Assembly (NCBI GenBank): GCA_041687435.1
Contig: JAWLBX010000037.1
Span: 1 to 22,788, forward strand
DNA: 22,788 bases
Direction: 5' to 3'
Source: JACKII01 sp041687435
Lineage (GTDB): Bacteria; Pseudomonadota; Alphaproteobacteria; Bin95
Below the pieces are notes generated by a model. The model had not been told where the DNA came from. It did no database searches and saw only the letters and a list, made by a program, of their open reading frames with translations. Position numbers and translations under genes: made by a program. Of the stretch, positions 1-8,218 are shown in pieces; the first letter of the stretch is position 1; every line of letters starts with the position of its first letter.

Positions 1-1217
1 GCCTTGCGCCAGGTCAGGGCAATGGCCAGCGTCGCCAGCAGGCCGACACCGCAATAGAGCAGGACCATGGTGACATAGCCCAGGTTCTCGACCAGCCAGC
101 CACCGGCGGCCAGACCGATGGGCAGGCCATAAACCGCCAGCATGCGCACGCCCATGATGCGGCCCCGCATCACCGGCCCGGCAGCATCCAACAGCGCGAT
201 GGACATGGTCAGCATGGAAATGCCCTGGCTGAAGCCGATCAGCCCCAACAGCACATAGGCTTGCCAGACCTCGGTCGCAAAGGCGAAGCCGGTCAGCAGC
301 AGATACCAGACCAGGATATAGCCGACGATGCTGCGCCCGCGCTGCTTCGGCCCGCCCGTGGCGGCAATCACCAGCGAGCCGACCAGCGCCCCCGCGCCGA
401 ACATCGCAATCATCTGGCCAAGGCCGGTTTCGTCCAGGCCGAACACCTCCTTCGCCGCGAAGGGCAACACGCCCATATTGATCGGAAAGGCGCAGAGATT
501 GACCAGAAAGGCATAGAACATCAATGCCTTGATCCGTGGCGTCTTCCAGGTGAAAACCAGCCCGTCCTTGACCTCGCGCACGATCTTGAACGGCTGCCCG
601 TCCCGGTCCGGCTTGACCCGGCTGGTGCCGAGCGTCAGCAAAAGGCTGAGCGTATAGAATGCCACAACGCCGATATAGGCAGCGCCCAGGCCGACCGTCG
701 CGAACAATCCGGCGCCGGCCAAGGCACCGGCGATGCGCGCGGTATCCATGGTCATACGGCTCAGCCCCATGGCGGAGCCCATCAAGTCCGTGCTCATGGT
801 GTCGCCGATCATCGAATTGCGCATGACCAAATCGGACGGTCGGATCAGGCCGGTCAGAAAGGCGACGGCGAACACCACCTCGGGCGTCAGTGTCCCCATC
901 AAGCCGGTTACCATCAAAATGGTGGCAAGCCCGGCATAACAGGCCCTCAGACAGCAAAGCACGGCCCGCCGTCCCTGGCTGTCAGCGATGCTGCCGATCG
1001 CCGGCGCCAGCAGCGTACCCAGGAATTGCAGCGAGGCGAACAGGGTCAGCATAATGACCGAACCGGTGGCCGTTAGGATGTACCAGTTCAGGATCAGCGT
1101 CTCCATCTCCTGCGCCCAGGAGGTGAGGAGATCGGCCGGCCATTGAAAGCGGAAGCTCCGCACCTGAAACGGCGCAAACAGAGACGGGCGGCGGGAGGCG
1201 GGCGCGGGAGCGGTCAC
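1..1217 (-). CDS. MFS transporter (MFS_3 / enterobactin-exporter-like), 3' end outside window
   Basis: This is a partial integral inner-membrane transporter of the major facilitator superfamily, probably a proton-driven exporter; the substrate is unknown. The reading frame runs open from a GTG at 1217 to the window edge, giving about 405 residues. The start of the frame reads SLFAPFQVRSFRFQW followed by a run of hydrophobic segments. The loop GSIADSQGRRAV, after about 75 residues, is the MFS motif-A equivalent between TM2 and TM3. A second cytoplasmic loop, RGRIMGVRMLAVYGLPIG, near residues 348-365 matches the half-repeat seen in MFS_3 proteins. An in-frame stop lies about 12 codons upstream of the GTG and no ATG occurs early in the frame, so the GTG is the most reasonable start. 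It is divergent from the membrane-protein gene at 1343. The family call is secure; the transported compound is not inferable. Confidence 0.85.
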   Translation of the reverse strand, partial: MTAPAPASRRPSLFAPFQVRSFRFQWPADLLTSWAQEMETLILNWYILTATGSVIMLTLFASLQFLGTLLAPAIGSIADSQGRRAVLCCLRACYAGLATILMVTGLMGTLTPEVVFAVAFLTGLIRPSDLVMRNSMIGDTMSTDLMGSAMGLSRMTMDTARIAGALAGAGLFATVGLGAAYIGVVAFYTLSLLLTLGTSRVKPDRDGQPFKIVREVKDGLVFTWKTPRIKALMFYAFLVNLCAFPINMGVLPFAAKEVFGLDETGLGQMIAMFGAGALVGSLVIAATGGPKQRGRSIVGYILVWYLLLTGFAFATEVWQAYVLLGLIGFSQGISMLTMSIALLDAAGPVMRGRIMGVRMLAVYGLPIGLAAGGWLVENLGYVTMVLLYCGVGLLATLAIALTWRK

Positions 1218-1342
1218 AGGGGCTACCAGGGCTTTCTCTGGTCAAAGGCGAAGCATAAGCTTAGGACGAAGGCAGCATCATGCGCGAGCCTTAAGCGCCA
1301 TGATCGGCCAGAATTTTCCGTTGCACCCCAGAGACACGTCAC

Positions 1343-2125
1343 ATGGAAGACCTGATCGCGCTCGTCTGGAAAGCCGGCATTGCATCGGCCGTGCTGATGC
1401 TGGTGGTGCTGGCCGGGCAGAGGGCCGGGCCGCTGCTCGCCAGCATCGCCATGACCTATCCCTTCAATTCCGGCGTCGGGTTTGCCCTGCTGATGTGGGA
1501 CCGTTCCGATGCATTCATGGCGGAAGCCGGCCTTGCCGCTTTCGCGCTAACCGGCGGCATTTTTCTGTTTATGACCGGCTTTGCCCGCGCTGCGCCGCTG
1601 GGCGGGTTTTTTCTGCCCTGGGGTATAGGCATTGCATTCTGGGTGATGGTGGGCGCGATTCCGCTGATTGTCCCAATGACCTGGCCGCTGGCAGTTGCCC
1701 TGGCACTGGCGGGCGTGCTGGTGGCGGCCCTCATGATGCGCAAGCCGCAGGGGCCGCCAATCCGGCCCGGTGGCGGTGTCGGCACCTGGCGCGCTACCGT
1801 CGCACGCACGGTGCTGGCCGGCACCATCCTCGGCATTGTCGCGGTCTATGCCGAGCTATTGGGGGCCGTCATCTCCGGCCTGTTGCTGGCCTTCCCGATC
1901 ATGATGAGCGCGTCGCTCTGGATCCTGCTGCGCCGGTTTGGGGAGGCGTTTGCGGCCGAAACCGTCTACCGCTCGCGCTGGGCGCTGGCCTCCTACGCCA
2001 GTTTCGTGTTCACCGTTGGCCTGCTGTCGGACGTGATCGGTGGCATTGCTGCTGTTGTTACCGGCGCGGCGGTTGCGGCCGCGGTATCGTTCGGGGTCTA
2101 TCGGCTGGGGCGCATGGCACGCTGA
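1343..2125 (+). CDS. Uncharacterised polytopic membrane protein with internal duplication
   Basis: This is a 260-residue, very hydrophobic inner-membrane protein with roughly seven or eight predicted membrane segments; I do not assign a function. The two halves look like copies of one another: a gap-free alignment with an offset of 145 residues matches the stretch around Pro40 to Glu61 with that around Pro185 to Glu206. It includes the shared Ala-Phe-x-Ala-Glu motif at 57-61 and 202-206. The halves are joined by a polar linker at about 132-150 containing KPQGPPIRPGGGVG. Duplicated small membrane proteins of this size are often transporters or permease-like proteins, but that is inference only. 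The gene is divergent from the MFS exporter and converges on the glutaminase gene only 35 bases away. No obvious terminator is seen in that gap. Confidence 0.75.
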   Translation: MEDLIALVWKAGIASAVLMLVVLAGQRAGPLLASIAMTYPFNSGVGFALLMWDRSDAFMAEAGLAAFALTGGIFLFMTGFARAAPLGGFFLPWGIGIAFWVMVGAIPLIVPMTWPLAVALALAGVLVAALMMRKPQGPPIRPGGGVGTWRATVARTVLAGTILGIVAVYAELLGAVISGLLLAFPIMMSASLWILLRRFGEAFAAETVYRSRWALASYASFVFTVGLLSDVIGGIAAVVTGAAVAAAVSFGVYRLGRMAR

Positions 2126-2160
2126 GCCGAACCAGATCCGCGTTTTGCCTTCATGAACGC

Positions 2161-3150
2161 CTATTCGCCTATCGGTCCGAATATCGACCAACCGGTGATG
2201 CGGGCAAACTCGCGGAAGGCCAACGTCGCCATCACGGAATTGCCCTTGTCGCCCAGGCCCGGGCACCAGGCCGCGATGGAGGCTCGACCCGGCACCACGC
2301 CCAGAATGCCGCCGCCAACGCCGCTTTTGCCCGGAATGCCGACCTGAAAGGCGAACTCGCCGGAGGCGTCATAATGGCCGCAGGTCATCATCAAGGCATT
2401 GATACGCCGGGCGCGTCTGGCCGAGACGGCCGGCCCCCCTTCGGCTGAAACCGCCCCGGCACCGGCCAGAAACCGGCCCGCCCGGGCCAGTTGCCGGCAG
2501 GTCATGGCGATGGCGCATTGGTTGAAATAGACGCTCAGAACATCATCGACCGCATGCACGAGATTGCCTTCCGCCTTCATGAAATTGGCGAGCGCGCGGT
2601 TCCGGTCGCCGGTCGCCTGCTCCGAGGCAGCAACATCCGGGTCCACGGCAATGGTCTCGTCCGCGGCGGCGTCACGCACGAAATTCAGGATCCGGCTTAC
2701 CACTTCCTCCGGCGACCGGTTTGCCAGCAGGATATCAGCGATAACAATGGCGCCGGCATTGATGAACGGATTGCGTGGGATACCGCGTTCATGTTCCAGT
2801 TGGACGATGGAGTTGAACGGATCGCCCGAAGCCTCGCGTCCGACACGCCGCCACACCTTGGCGCCCACATCGTCCAGCGCCATCGTAAGGGTAAACACCT
2901 TGGATATGCTTTGGATTGTGAACGGGATGTCTGCATCGCCGGCAGACGCCATCCCGCCGGAAACGGGCACCACCGCCATCCCGAACCGGTTGAGGTCGGC
3001 CTTGGCCAGTTCCGGAATATAGGTCGCAACCCGGCCCCGCTCCGTCTCGTCGGCGATACGGTCGGCGATGCTGTCCAAAATAGCCTGCAGGTCGGCCCGA
3101 GCCAGTTCCGGCTTGGGCAAATTTGGGCCCGGCAATGTCTCGTCCCCCAT
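2161..3150 (-). CDS. glsA: Glutaminase (serine-dependent, GlsA/YbaS family)
   Basis: This cytoplasmic enzyme hydrolyses L-glutamine to L-glutamate and ammonia. The product is 329 residues, slightly longer than the usual about 310, with an N-terminal extension of about 20 residues. The beta-lactamase-like catalytic S-x-x-K motif is Ser81-Ile-Ser-Lys84 in TIQSISKVFTL. Other family signatures are NPFINAGAI (127-135), the SEQATGDRN segment (176-184), the Tyr208-Phe-Asn-Gln-Cys-Ala segment and GKSGVGGGI (274-282). The start is the ATG at 3150, preceded by an AGGGAAGG ribosome-binding site. An in-frame ATG at 3195 is less well placed. The gene is divergent from the GMC oxidoreductase across a 166-base control region. 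The family has isozymes linked to acid resistance or nitrogen metabolism in other bacteria; nothing here decides between them. Confidence 0.93.
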   Translation of the reverse strand: MGDETLPGPNLPKPELARADLQAILDSIADRIADETERGRVATYIPELAKADLNRFGMAVVPVSGGMASAGDADIPFTIQSISKVFTLTMALDDVGAKVWRRVGREASGDPFNSIVQLEHERGIPRNPFINAGAIVIADILLANRSPEEVVSRILNFVRDAAADETIAVDPDVAASEQATGDRNRALANFMKAEGNLVHAVDDVLSVYFNQCAIAMTCRQLARAGRFLAGAGAVSAEGGPAVSARRARRINALMMTCGHYDASGEFAFQVGIPGKSGVGGGILGVVPGRASIAAWCPGLGDKGNSVMATLAFREFARITGWSIFGPIGE

Positions 3151-3316
3151 GATCGGGCCTTCCCTGGCTTCGGGCGGTGCGTTGCAACGGCCCATCTTGG
3201 CCGCCGCCTTCCGCCTCTACCACTTCTTTCCACCGTAAGGCTAGCCGCCGCGGCCGCCACCGCCTAGGCTATCGGCCAATCGAAAAAGCCCATGCAATCG
3301 AGGGAATGCTGCCGAA

Positions 3317-4909
3317 ATGGAAGCAGATTACGTTATCGTCGGCGCCGGGTCTGCCGGCTGCGTGCTCGCCAACCGGTTGAGCCGGGACGGCGCCAGGGTG
3401 GTGCTGCTGGAAGCCGGGCCGCCGGACCGCAATCCGATGATCCACATCCCCGCCGGCGTGCTGAAGCTGCTGGCCCACCCGGTCCTCAACTGGAACTACC
3501 AGACCGAGCCGGAGGAGGCGACCGGCAACCGCGCCCTGCACTGGCCGCGCGGCAAGGTACTGGGCGGCTCGTCCTCTATCAATGGCATGCTGTTCGTGCG
3601 CGGCAACCCGGCGGATTTCGACGGTTGGGCGCAGATGGGTGCGCGCGGCTGGAGCTATGACGAATGCCTGCCCTATTTCAAGTCCATGGAGAACTACCCC
3701 ATGGGCGACGACAAGTACCGCGGCAAGGGCGGGCCGCTGCAGATCGACGATTACCGCACCACCCTGCCGCTAACCCACATGTTCGTCGAGGCAGCGCAGC
3801 AGGCCGGGCATCCGAAGGTCAAAGACCTTTCCGGGGAAACGCCGGCGGAAGGGGTCGGCTATTCTCAGATGAGCCGGATCGGACGCCGCAGGGGATCCAC
3901 CGCACAGACCTTTTTGGCCGAAGCGAAAAAACGCCCGAACCTGACCATTGAGACCGAGGCCTACGCCACAAAACTGACCTTCGAGGGCAAGCGCTGCACC
4001 GGCGTCTGGATCCGGCAGCGCGGCAAGGACCGGCACATCGCAGCGGCGAGGGAGGTGATCGTCTCCGGCGGCACCATCAACTCACCCCATCTGCTGCATG
4101 TCTCCGGCATCGGCCCGGCGGACCATCTGCGCGCCATCGGTGTGGATGTGGTGCGTGACCTGCCCGGCGTCGGCAAAAACCTGTCGGACCACTATACCGT
4201 CCGCGTCTCGCGCCGCGCGAAAAAGACCCGCAGCATCAACGAACTCTCCCGGTTCCCCGGCGTCGTGCCGGAGGTGGTGAAATGGGTGGTCAAGGGCAAC
4301 GGCGCGCTGACCTTCGGCGTCTCCTCGGCCCAGTGCTACACCTACAGCCGCGAGGGCCTTGCCGCGCCCGACATTCAGCTACTGTTCACGCCCGCCAGCT
4401 ATGACCAGAACGAGTTCGGCGTGTTGGAAAAGGAACCCGGCGCGACCATTGCCATTTCCATCGCCCGGCCCGGCAGCCGGGGGGAGATCATGGCGGTTTC
4501 CAGCGATCCCTTCACCCGCCCGGCAATCCGCCCGAACTTCCTCAGCGACCCGGACGACATGCGGATATCAAAGGAAGGCATCCGCCAGGCCCGCGAAATC
4601 TTTGACCAGCCGGCGTTTGCCGAACATTTGACGCAGGAGACCTCACCCGGCCCCGATGTGCAGGACGATGCCGCGCTGGAACAGTTCATCCGCCAGACCG
4701 GCCGCACGATCTACCACTGCGTCGGCACCTGCAAGATGGGCGAGGACCCGATGGCCGTGGTCGACTCGCGCCTGCGCGTGCATGGGATGGAAGGGCTGCG
4801 CGTGGTCGACGCCAGCATCATGCCGACCGTTACCACCGGCAACACTAACGCCCCCACCATCATGATCGCCGAGAAGGCCAGCGCGATGATTTTGGAGGAT
4901 GCGGCCTAG
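3317..4909 (+). CDS. GMC-family FAD-dependent oxidoreductase (choline/alcohol dehydrogenase-like)
   Basis: This 530-residue flavoenzyme of the glucose-methanol-choline family oxidises a primary alcohol to an aldehyde using non-covalent FAD. The N-terminal dinucleotide fold is DYVIVGAGSAG (GxGxxG at 9-14), ending in LLEAG (30-34). The GMC signature 1 is PRGKVLGGSSSINGM (77-91). Signature 2 is the GGTINSPHLLHVSGIGP segment around 250. The C-terminal active-site pair is His467 (YHCVGTCKMG) and the Asn residues of TGNTNAPTIMIAEKA (509/511). It resembles BetA-type choline dehydrogenases and alkane-alcohol dehydrogenases (AlkJ) equally at this level, and no bet genes lie nearby, so I leave the substrate open. 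The ribosome-binding site is GAGGGA about 11 bases before the ATG. The gene converges on the acyl-CoA dehydrogenase, and the two could act in one oxidative route. Confidence 0.9.
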   Translation: MEADYVIVGAGSAGCVLANRLSRDGARVVLLEAGPPDRNPMIHIPAGVLKLLAHPVLNWNYQTEPEEATGNRALHWPRGKVLGGSSSINGMLFVRGNPADFDGWAQMGARGWSYDECLPYFKSMENYPMGDDKYRGKGGPLQIDDYRTTLPLTHMFVEAAQQAGHPKVKDLSGETPAEGVGYSQMSRIGRRRGSTAQTFLAEAKKRPNLTIETEAYATKLTFEGKRCTGVWIRQRGKDRHIAAAREVIVSGGTINSPHLLHVSGIGPADHLRAIGVDVVRDLPGVGKNLSDHYTVRVSRRAKKTRSINELSRFPGVVPEVVKWVVKGNGALTFGVSSAQCYTYSREGLAAPDIQLLFTPASYDQNEFGVLEKEPGATIAISIARPGSRGEIMAVSSDPFTRPAIRPNFLSDPDDMRISKEGIRQAREIFDQPAFAEHLTQETSPGPDVQDDAALEQFIRQTGRTIYHCVGTCKMGEDPMAVVDSRLRVHGMEGLRVVDASIMPTVTTGNTNAPTIMIAEKASAMILEDAA

Positions 4910-4929
4910 GCCCACCGGCAGCGGCGGGC
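4910..4929 (+). terminator. Hairpin between convergent GMC oxidoreductase and acyl-CoA dehydrogenase genes
   Basis: GCCCACCG at 4910-4917 pairs with CGGCGGGC at 4922-4929 over a 4-base loop, with one A-C mismatch. It starts directly after the GMC stop codon. There is no clean T tract behind it (TTGCTGCTTCT), so it may be a weak or Rho-assisted terminator. Confidence 0.35.
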
Positions 4930-4964
4930 TTGCTGCTTCTGGGGAGATTGCGTGGCGGACGGGC

Positions 4965-6170
4965 TCAGTACGAGCGCGGCATCCCCAGCACGTGCTCGCC
5001 GATAAAGCCCAGGATCAGGTTGGAGCTGATCGGCGCGGTGCGGTAGAGGCGGGCTTCGCGGAACTTGCGTTCCACGTCGTATTCCTCCGCATAGGCGAAA
5101 CCGCCGAAGGTCTGCATGCAGACGTCCGCCGCCTTCCACGAGGCCTCTGCTGCAAGGTATTTGGCCGTGTTCGCCTCTGCGCCGCAGGGCTGGCCGGCCT
5201 CGAACAGGGCGGAGGCCTTGCGCACCATCAGTTCGGCCGCCTGGGTTGCAGCCCAGCTTTCGGCAATCGGAAACTGAATGCCCTGGTTCTGGCCGATGGG
5301 GCGGCCGAACACCTGCCGCTCACAGGCATAATCCGTCGCTTTCTTGATGAACCACTTGGCATCGCCCAGCGCGTCGGACGCCACCAGGATGCGCTCTGCA
5401 TTCATGCCATCCAGGATATAGCGGAAGCCCTTGCCCTCCTCGCCGATCAGGCTGTCGGCCGGAATGCGCATGTTGTCGAAAAAGATTTCGGTGGTGTTGT
5501 GGTTCACCATGGCGCGGATCGGCCGGATGGTCAGACCCTTGCCCAGCACCTCGCGCATGTCCACCAGAAACACCGAAAGGCCGTCGGTGCGCTTCGCCAC
5601 CTGGTCTTTCGGTGTGGTGCGGGCAAGCAGCAGCAGCAGGTCGGAATGTTCGGCCCGGCTGGTCCAGACCTTCTGGCCATTGACAACGTATCCGTCGCCC
5701 TCGCGCACGGCAGTGGTCCGCAGCGACAGCGTGTCGGTACCGCTGGTCGGCTCCGTCACGCCGAAGGCCTGCAGGCGCAGTTCGCCCGTTGCGATCTTCG
5801 GCAGGTATTGCTTTTTCTGCTCTTCGGACCCGTGCCGCAGCACGGTGCCCATAATGTACATCTGCGCGTGGCATGCGCCGGCATTGCAGCCGGAGGCGTT
5901 GATTTCTTCCAGAATGGCCGAACCCGCGGAAATCGGCAGGCCGGCGCCGCCATATTCCTCCGGAATCAGCACGGCAAGAAACCCGGATGCGGTCAGCGCG
6001 TTGACGAATTCGGTCGGATAGGCACGCTCCCGGTCTTTTTCCTGCCAGTAGGTGCCCGGGAAATCGGCGCAGAGCTTGCGCACGGCCTCGCGGATTTCCG
6101 GATAGGTCTCGCCGACGGGCATCATGGTCATGGCGTCAGACAGGTCGCTGGAGGTGACGGTATCGGGCAT
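4965..6170 (-). CDS. Acyl-CoA dehydrogenase family protein
   Basis: This 401-residue FAD enzyme is expected to desaturate an acyl-CoA at the alpha-beta position and pass electrons to an electron-transfer flavoprotein. Visible signatures are LQAFGVTEPTSGTD (133-146, first ACAD signature, flavin-contacting), NGQKVWTSRAEHSD (164-177), ERQVFGRPIGQNQ (284-296) and QTFGGFAYAEEYDVER (353-368). The usual C-terminal catalytic 'YEGT' glutamate is absent; the equivalent stretch reads YRTAPISSN (376-384). A Glu-Arg pair at 259-260 (MNAERILVA) lies where isovaleryl-CoA and long-chain dehydrogenases keep their catalytic glutamate. The chosen ATG at 6170 has GGAG seven bases upstream; an in-frame ATG 39 bases earlier has no comparable site. 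The gene lies 70 bases downstream of the histidine kinase on the same strand and is close to three CoA-transferase genes, suggesting catabolism of an acid activated as a CoA ester. Confidence 0.9.
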   Translation of the reverse strand: MPDTVTSSDLSDAMTMMPVGETYPEIREAVRKLCADFPGTYWQEKDRERAYPTEFVNALTASGFLAVLIPEEYGGAGLPISAGSAILEEINASGCNAGACHAQMYIMGTVLRHGSEEQKKQYLPKIATGELRLQAFGVTEPTSGTDTLSLRTTAVREGDGYVVNGQKVWTSRAEHSDLLLLLARTTPKDQVAKRTDGLSVFLVDMREVLGKGLTIRPIRAMVNHNTTEIFFDNMRIPADSLIGEEGKGFRYILDGMNAERILVASDALGDAKWFIKKATDYACERQVFGRPIGQNQGIQFPIAESWAATQAAELMVRKASALFEAGQPCGAEANTAKYLAAEASWKAADVCMQTFGGFAYAEEYDVERKFREARLYRTAPISSNLILGFIGEHVLGMPRSY

Positions 6171-6240
6171 TGACAGTCTCCGAATGGTGCCTTGAGGCGG
6201 TCCCGGCACATCCTGATATGCCAGCGACCGCTGCGTTTTT

Positions 6241-8043
6241 TCAGTTGCCCCTTGATATAGACGCCGCCGGGAAGGTCAACGTGACCGTTGTACCGCGGCC
6301 CGGCGCGCTGTCGATCGCGAAGGTTCCGCCCATTTCCTCCACCAGCTGGCGGGCGAGCGGCAGGCCCAATCCGGTACCGGTCCGGCCTCGGGTCCAGGCT
6401 TTTTCCACCCGGCCGAACGGCTTGAGCGCTATGTCCAGGTCACGGCCGGACATGCCGATACCGGTGTCGGCGATCCTCAGGGCAACCTTGCCATTGCCGT
6501 AAGCCTCTGCCGACACGGTAACCGATCCGCCCGCCGCCGTAAACTTGACCGCGTTTGAAATCAGGTTCAGCAGCGCTTGTTTCAGCTTGCTTTCGTTGAC
6601 AACAACCGGCGGCAAGTCGGGCGGCAGGGTGCAGGACAGCGCAATGTTTTCGCGCGCGGCCTGGGTTTCCATCACCTGCATCACCGCCGCGACTGCATCC
6701 GCCAGCACCAACGGCCCGCTATCCACCGCCATTTGACCGGCGCCGATGCGGGACAGTTCCAGGATCGCGTCGATCAGATTGACCAGATGCCGGCCGGCCG
6801 CCGCGATATCGCCGGCGTATTCTGCCCGCTTGGCAGGGTCGGCAGCGGCCAGCTTTTCCGATTGCAGGGCCTCGGCAAAGCCGATGATCACGTTCAGCGG
6901 CGAGCGGATCTCATGGCTGAGGCCAGCCAGGAAATTGTTTTTCTCCCGGCTCGACGCCTGCGCCTTTTCCAGGCTTTCGGTCAGGTTGAGCCGCCAAAGA
7001 TTGAGATTGCCGGCCAGGCTGTTGATCGTGCGGGACAGCTCGCCGAGTTCGACCGGCACCTGCGGCACGGGGTCGACCTGGGCAGTCATATCCCCCTGGC
7101 TCAGCCGCTTGGCCACTGCCGCAACCCGCTCCACCGGCCGGACTATCACCCTTGCCATTGCCAAAGCCAGAACCATCGCCGCCAGGAGCCCCACCGCGAC
7201 GAATACGATGGAGCCGGCGGCATAGTTCCAGGCCACCGCCACAATCTCCGGCATGGGCCGCACGGCGATCACACCCCATCCAGGCACCGTTGCTGGCGCA
7301 TACCCGGCCATCACCATCTCGTCACGGGTCGGTGCGAAGAATTCGTGAAAGCCGCTTTCCTGACGCAAAACCGACTGCACCGGCTGAACCCGCGCCAGAG
7401 ACCTAAGCTCCGCTTCCCAATCCGGCTCGGGATGCGCAATTACCTGGCCCAACTGATCGACGATCACCGCATGGCCATGTGTGCCGAACTTCACAGCCTG
7501 TTGCGTCGCCCGGATATGCGCCGTGCTGAGCGCCGCGGTGAGCACGGTTCCATCCTGATAGGCTTCGGCAATGAACAGGGTCGGCTCGCCCGTGCCATCC
7601 TTTACCAGCGGCAGGAATTTTGGCGACCGGGTTGCCTGCGCAACAATCCTTGCCCGCAGATCCGAGCCTATCCGCCCCGGCGGGCCATGCTCAAAATCCG
7701 TAAATTCCGCCTCACTGCCGTCCCGTGCAATAAGAACGACGTAGCGGAAGCCCAGGTTCCGGGCCAGCCGGAAGGTCGCGCGTCGGTCAAGCCTGCCGTA
7801 ATCGAGGCTCGCCATGTGCGCGAATGCGGCGCGGGCATCGTTGGCATAGCGATCCAGACCGAAAGCCACCACCCGGGCCAGATGTTGCTGTTTGGCGCCT
7901 GTAGACTGCTTTTCCTGCGACAGGGCCTGAAAAACAACCCAGCCGGTCAGAGCCGCCGCCGGCAGCACGGCCACCAGGGTGAAGGTCGCCAGGAACAAAT
8001 AGCGCAGCCGCAGCTGCCTGGACCGTTTCAACACATGTTGCAA
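6241..8043 (-). CDS. Membrane-bound sensor histidine kinase (extracytoplasmic sensor, HAMP, HisKA, HATPase)
   Basis: This protein of about 600 residues senses a periplasmic signal and autophosphorylates. Order of parts: TM1 (about 15-41); a periplasmic Cache-like sensor (about 42-265, with the GHAVIVDQLGQVIAHP segment typical of PDC/Cache folds); TM2 (about 275-298); HAMP (about 298-350, VRPVERVAAVAKRLSQGD); and HisKA with phospho-acceptor His377 in GLSHEIRSPLN. The ATPase domain has N-box Asn497, the G1 motif DTGIG at 526-530 and the G2 motif GTGLGL at 556-561. There is no receiver domain and no response-regulator gene in the window, so its partner is unknown. I place the start at TTG 8043, which has GGAG seven bases upstream and gives a short cytoplasmic N-terminus before TM1. 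A longer frame to 8349 would run into the opposite CoA-transferase gene and is not credible. Confidence 0.88.
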   Translation of the reverse strand: MQHVLKRSRQLRLRYLFLATFTLVAVLPAAALTGWVVFQALSQEKQSTGAKQQHLARVVAFGLDRYANDARAAFAHMASLDYGRLDRRATFRLARNLGFRYVVLIARDGSEAEFTDFEHGPPGRIGSDLRARIVAQATRSPKFLPLVKDGTGEPTLFIAEAYQDGTVLTAALSTAHIRATQQAVKFGTHGHAVIVDQLGQVIAHPEPDWEAELRSLARVQPVQSVLRQESGFHEFFAPTRDEMVMAGYAPATVPGWGVIAVRPMPEIVAVAWNYAAGSIVFVAVGLLAAMVLALAMARVIVRPVERVAAVAKRLSQGDMTAQVDPVPQVPVELGELSRTINSLAGNLNLWRLNLTESLEKAQASSREKNNFLAGLSHEIRSPLNVIIGFAEALQSEKLAAADPAKRAEYAGDIAAAGRHLVNLIDAILELSRIGAGQMAVDSGPLVLADAVAAVMQVMETQAARENIALSCTLPPDLPPVVVNESKLKQALLNLISNAVKFTAAGGSVTVSAEAYGNGKVALRIADTGIGMSGRDLDIALKPFGRVEKAWTRGRTGTGLGLPLARQLVEEMGGTFAIDSAPGRGTTVTLTFPAASISRGN

Positions 8044-8181
8044 ATCCGCACTCCATCCGGCCGAAAGAGCCGACGCGGCTTCATAACCATCGCAAATCCA
8101 CGCGCAACTGCCAACGGCGCGCACAACCGCGGTGCCGCAGATTGACAGGCGAAAGCGGGATGGAAAGGATGGGGCCAAGAT

Positions 8182-8199
8182 ACCGTCCGTACGGACCGT
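8182..8199. promoter_or_regulatory. Palindromic operator-like site upstream of the CoA-transferase operon
   Basis: GTCCGTACGGAC at 8185-8196 is a perfect 12-bp palindrome; it extends to 18 bp (8182-8199) with one mismatched pair. It lies 23 bases before the first CoA-transferase ATG, in the 175-base region shared with the divergent histidine kinase gene. A TTGACA hexamer at 8142-8147 followed 17 bases later by AAGGAT could be a weak promoter whose transcript would start just before the palindrome. The symmetry and position fit a repressor operator, for example of a TetR-family protein, but no such regulator gene is present in the window. Confidence 0.4.
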
Positions 8200-8218
8200 C
8201 AACCAGGATCTGGCATCC

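Noticed and set aside
4986..4995. AGCACGTGCT palindrome containing CACGTG
   Set aside because: It lies within the acyl-CoA dehydrogenase coding sequence (codons for EHVL) and its flanks do not match parS.
6222..6241. Plus-strand stem CAGC-GACC-GCTG followed by T6, resembling a small terminator
   Set aside because: No plus-strand gene ends there and the stem is only four to five base pairs; the T run is largely at the end of the kinase gene on the other strand. Most likely chance.
6577..8145. Long open frame of over 500 codons opposite the histidine kinase gene
   Set aside because: It is the antisense shadow of a well-supported kinase; composition is rich in Arg, His, Gln and Pro with no domain motif, as expected in GC-rich DNA.
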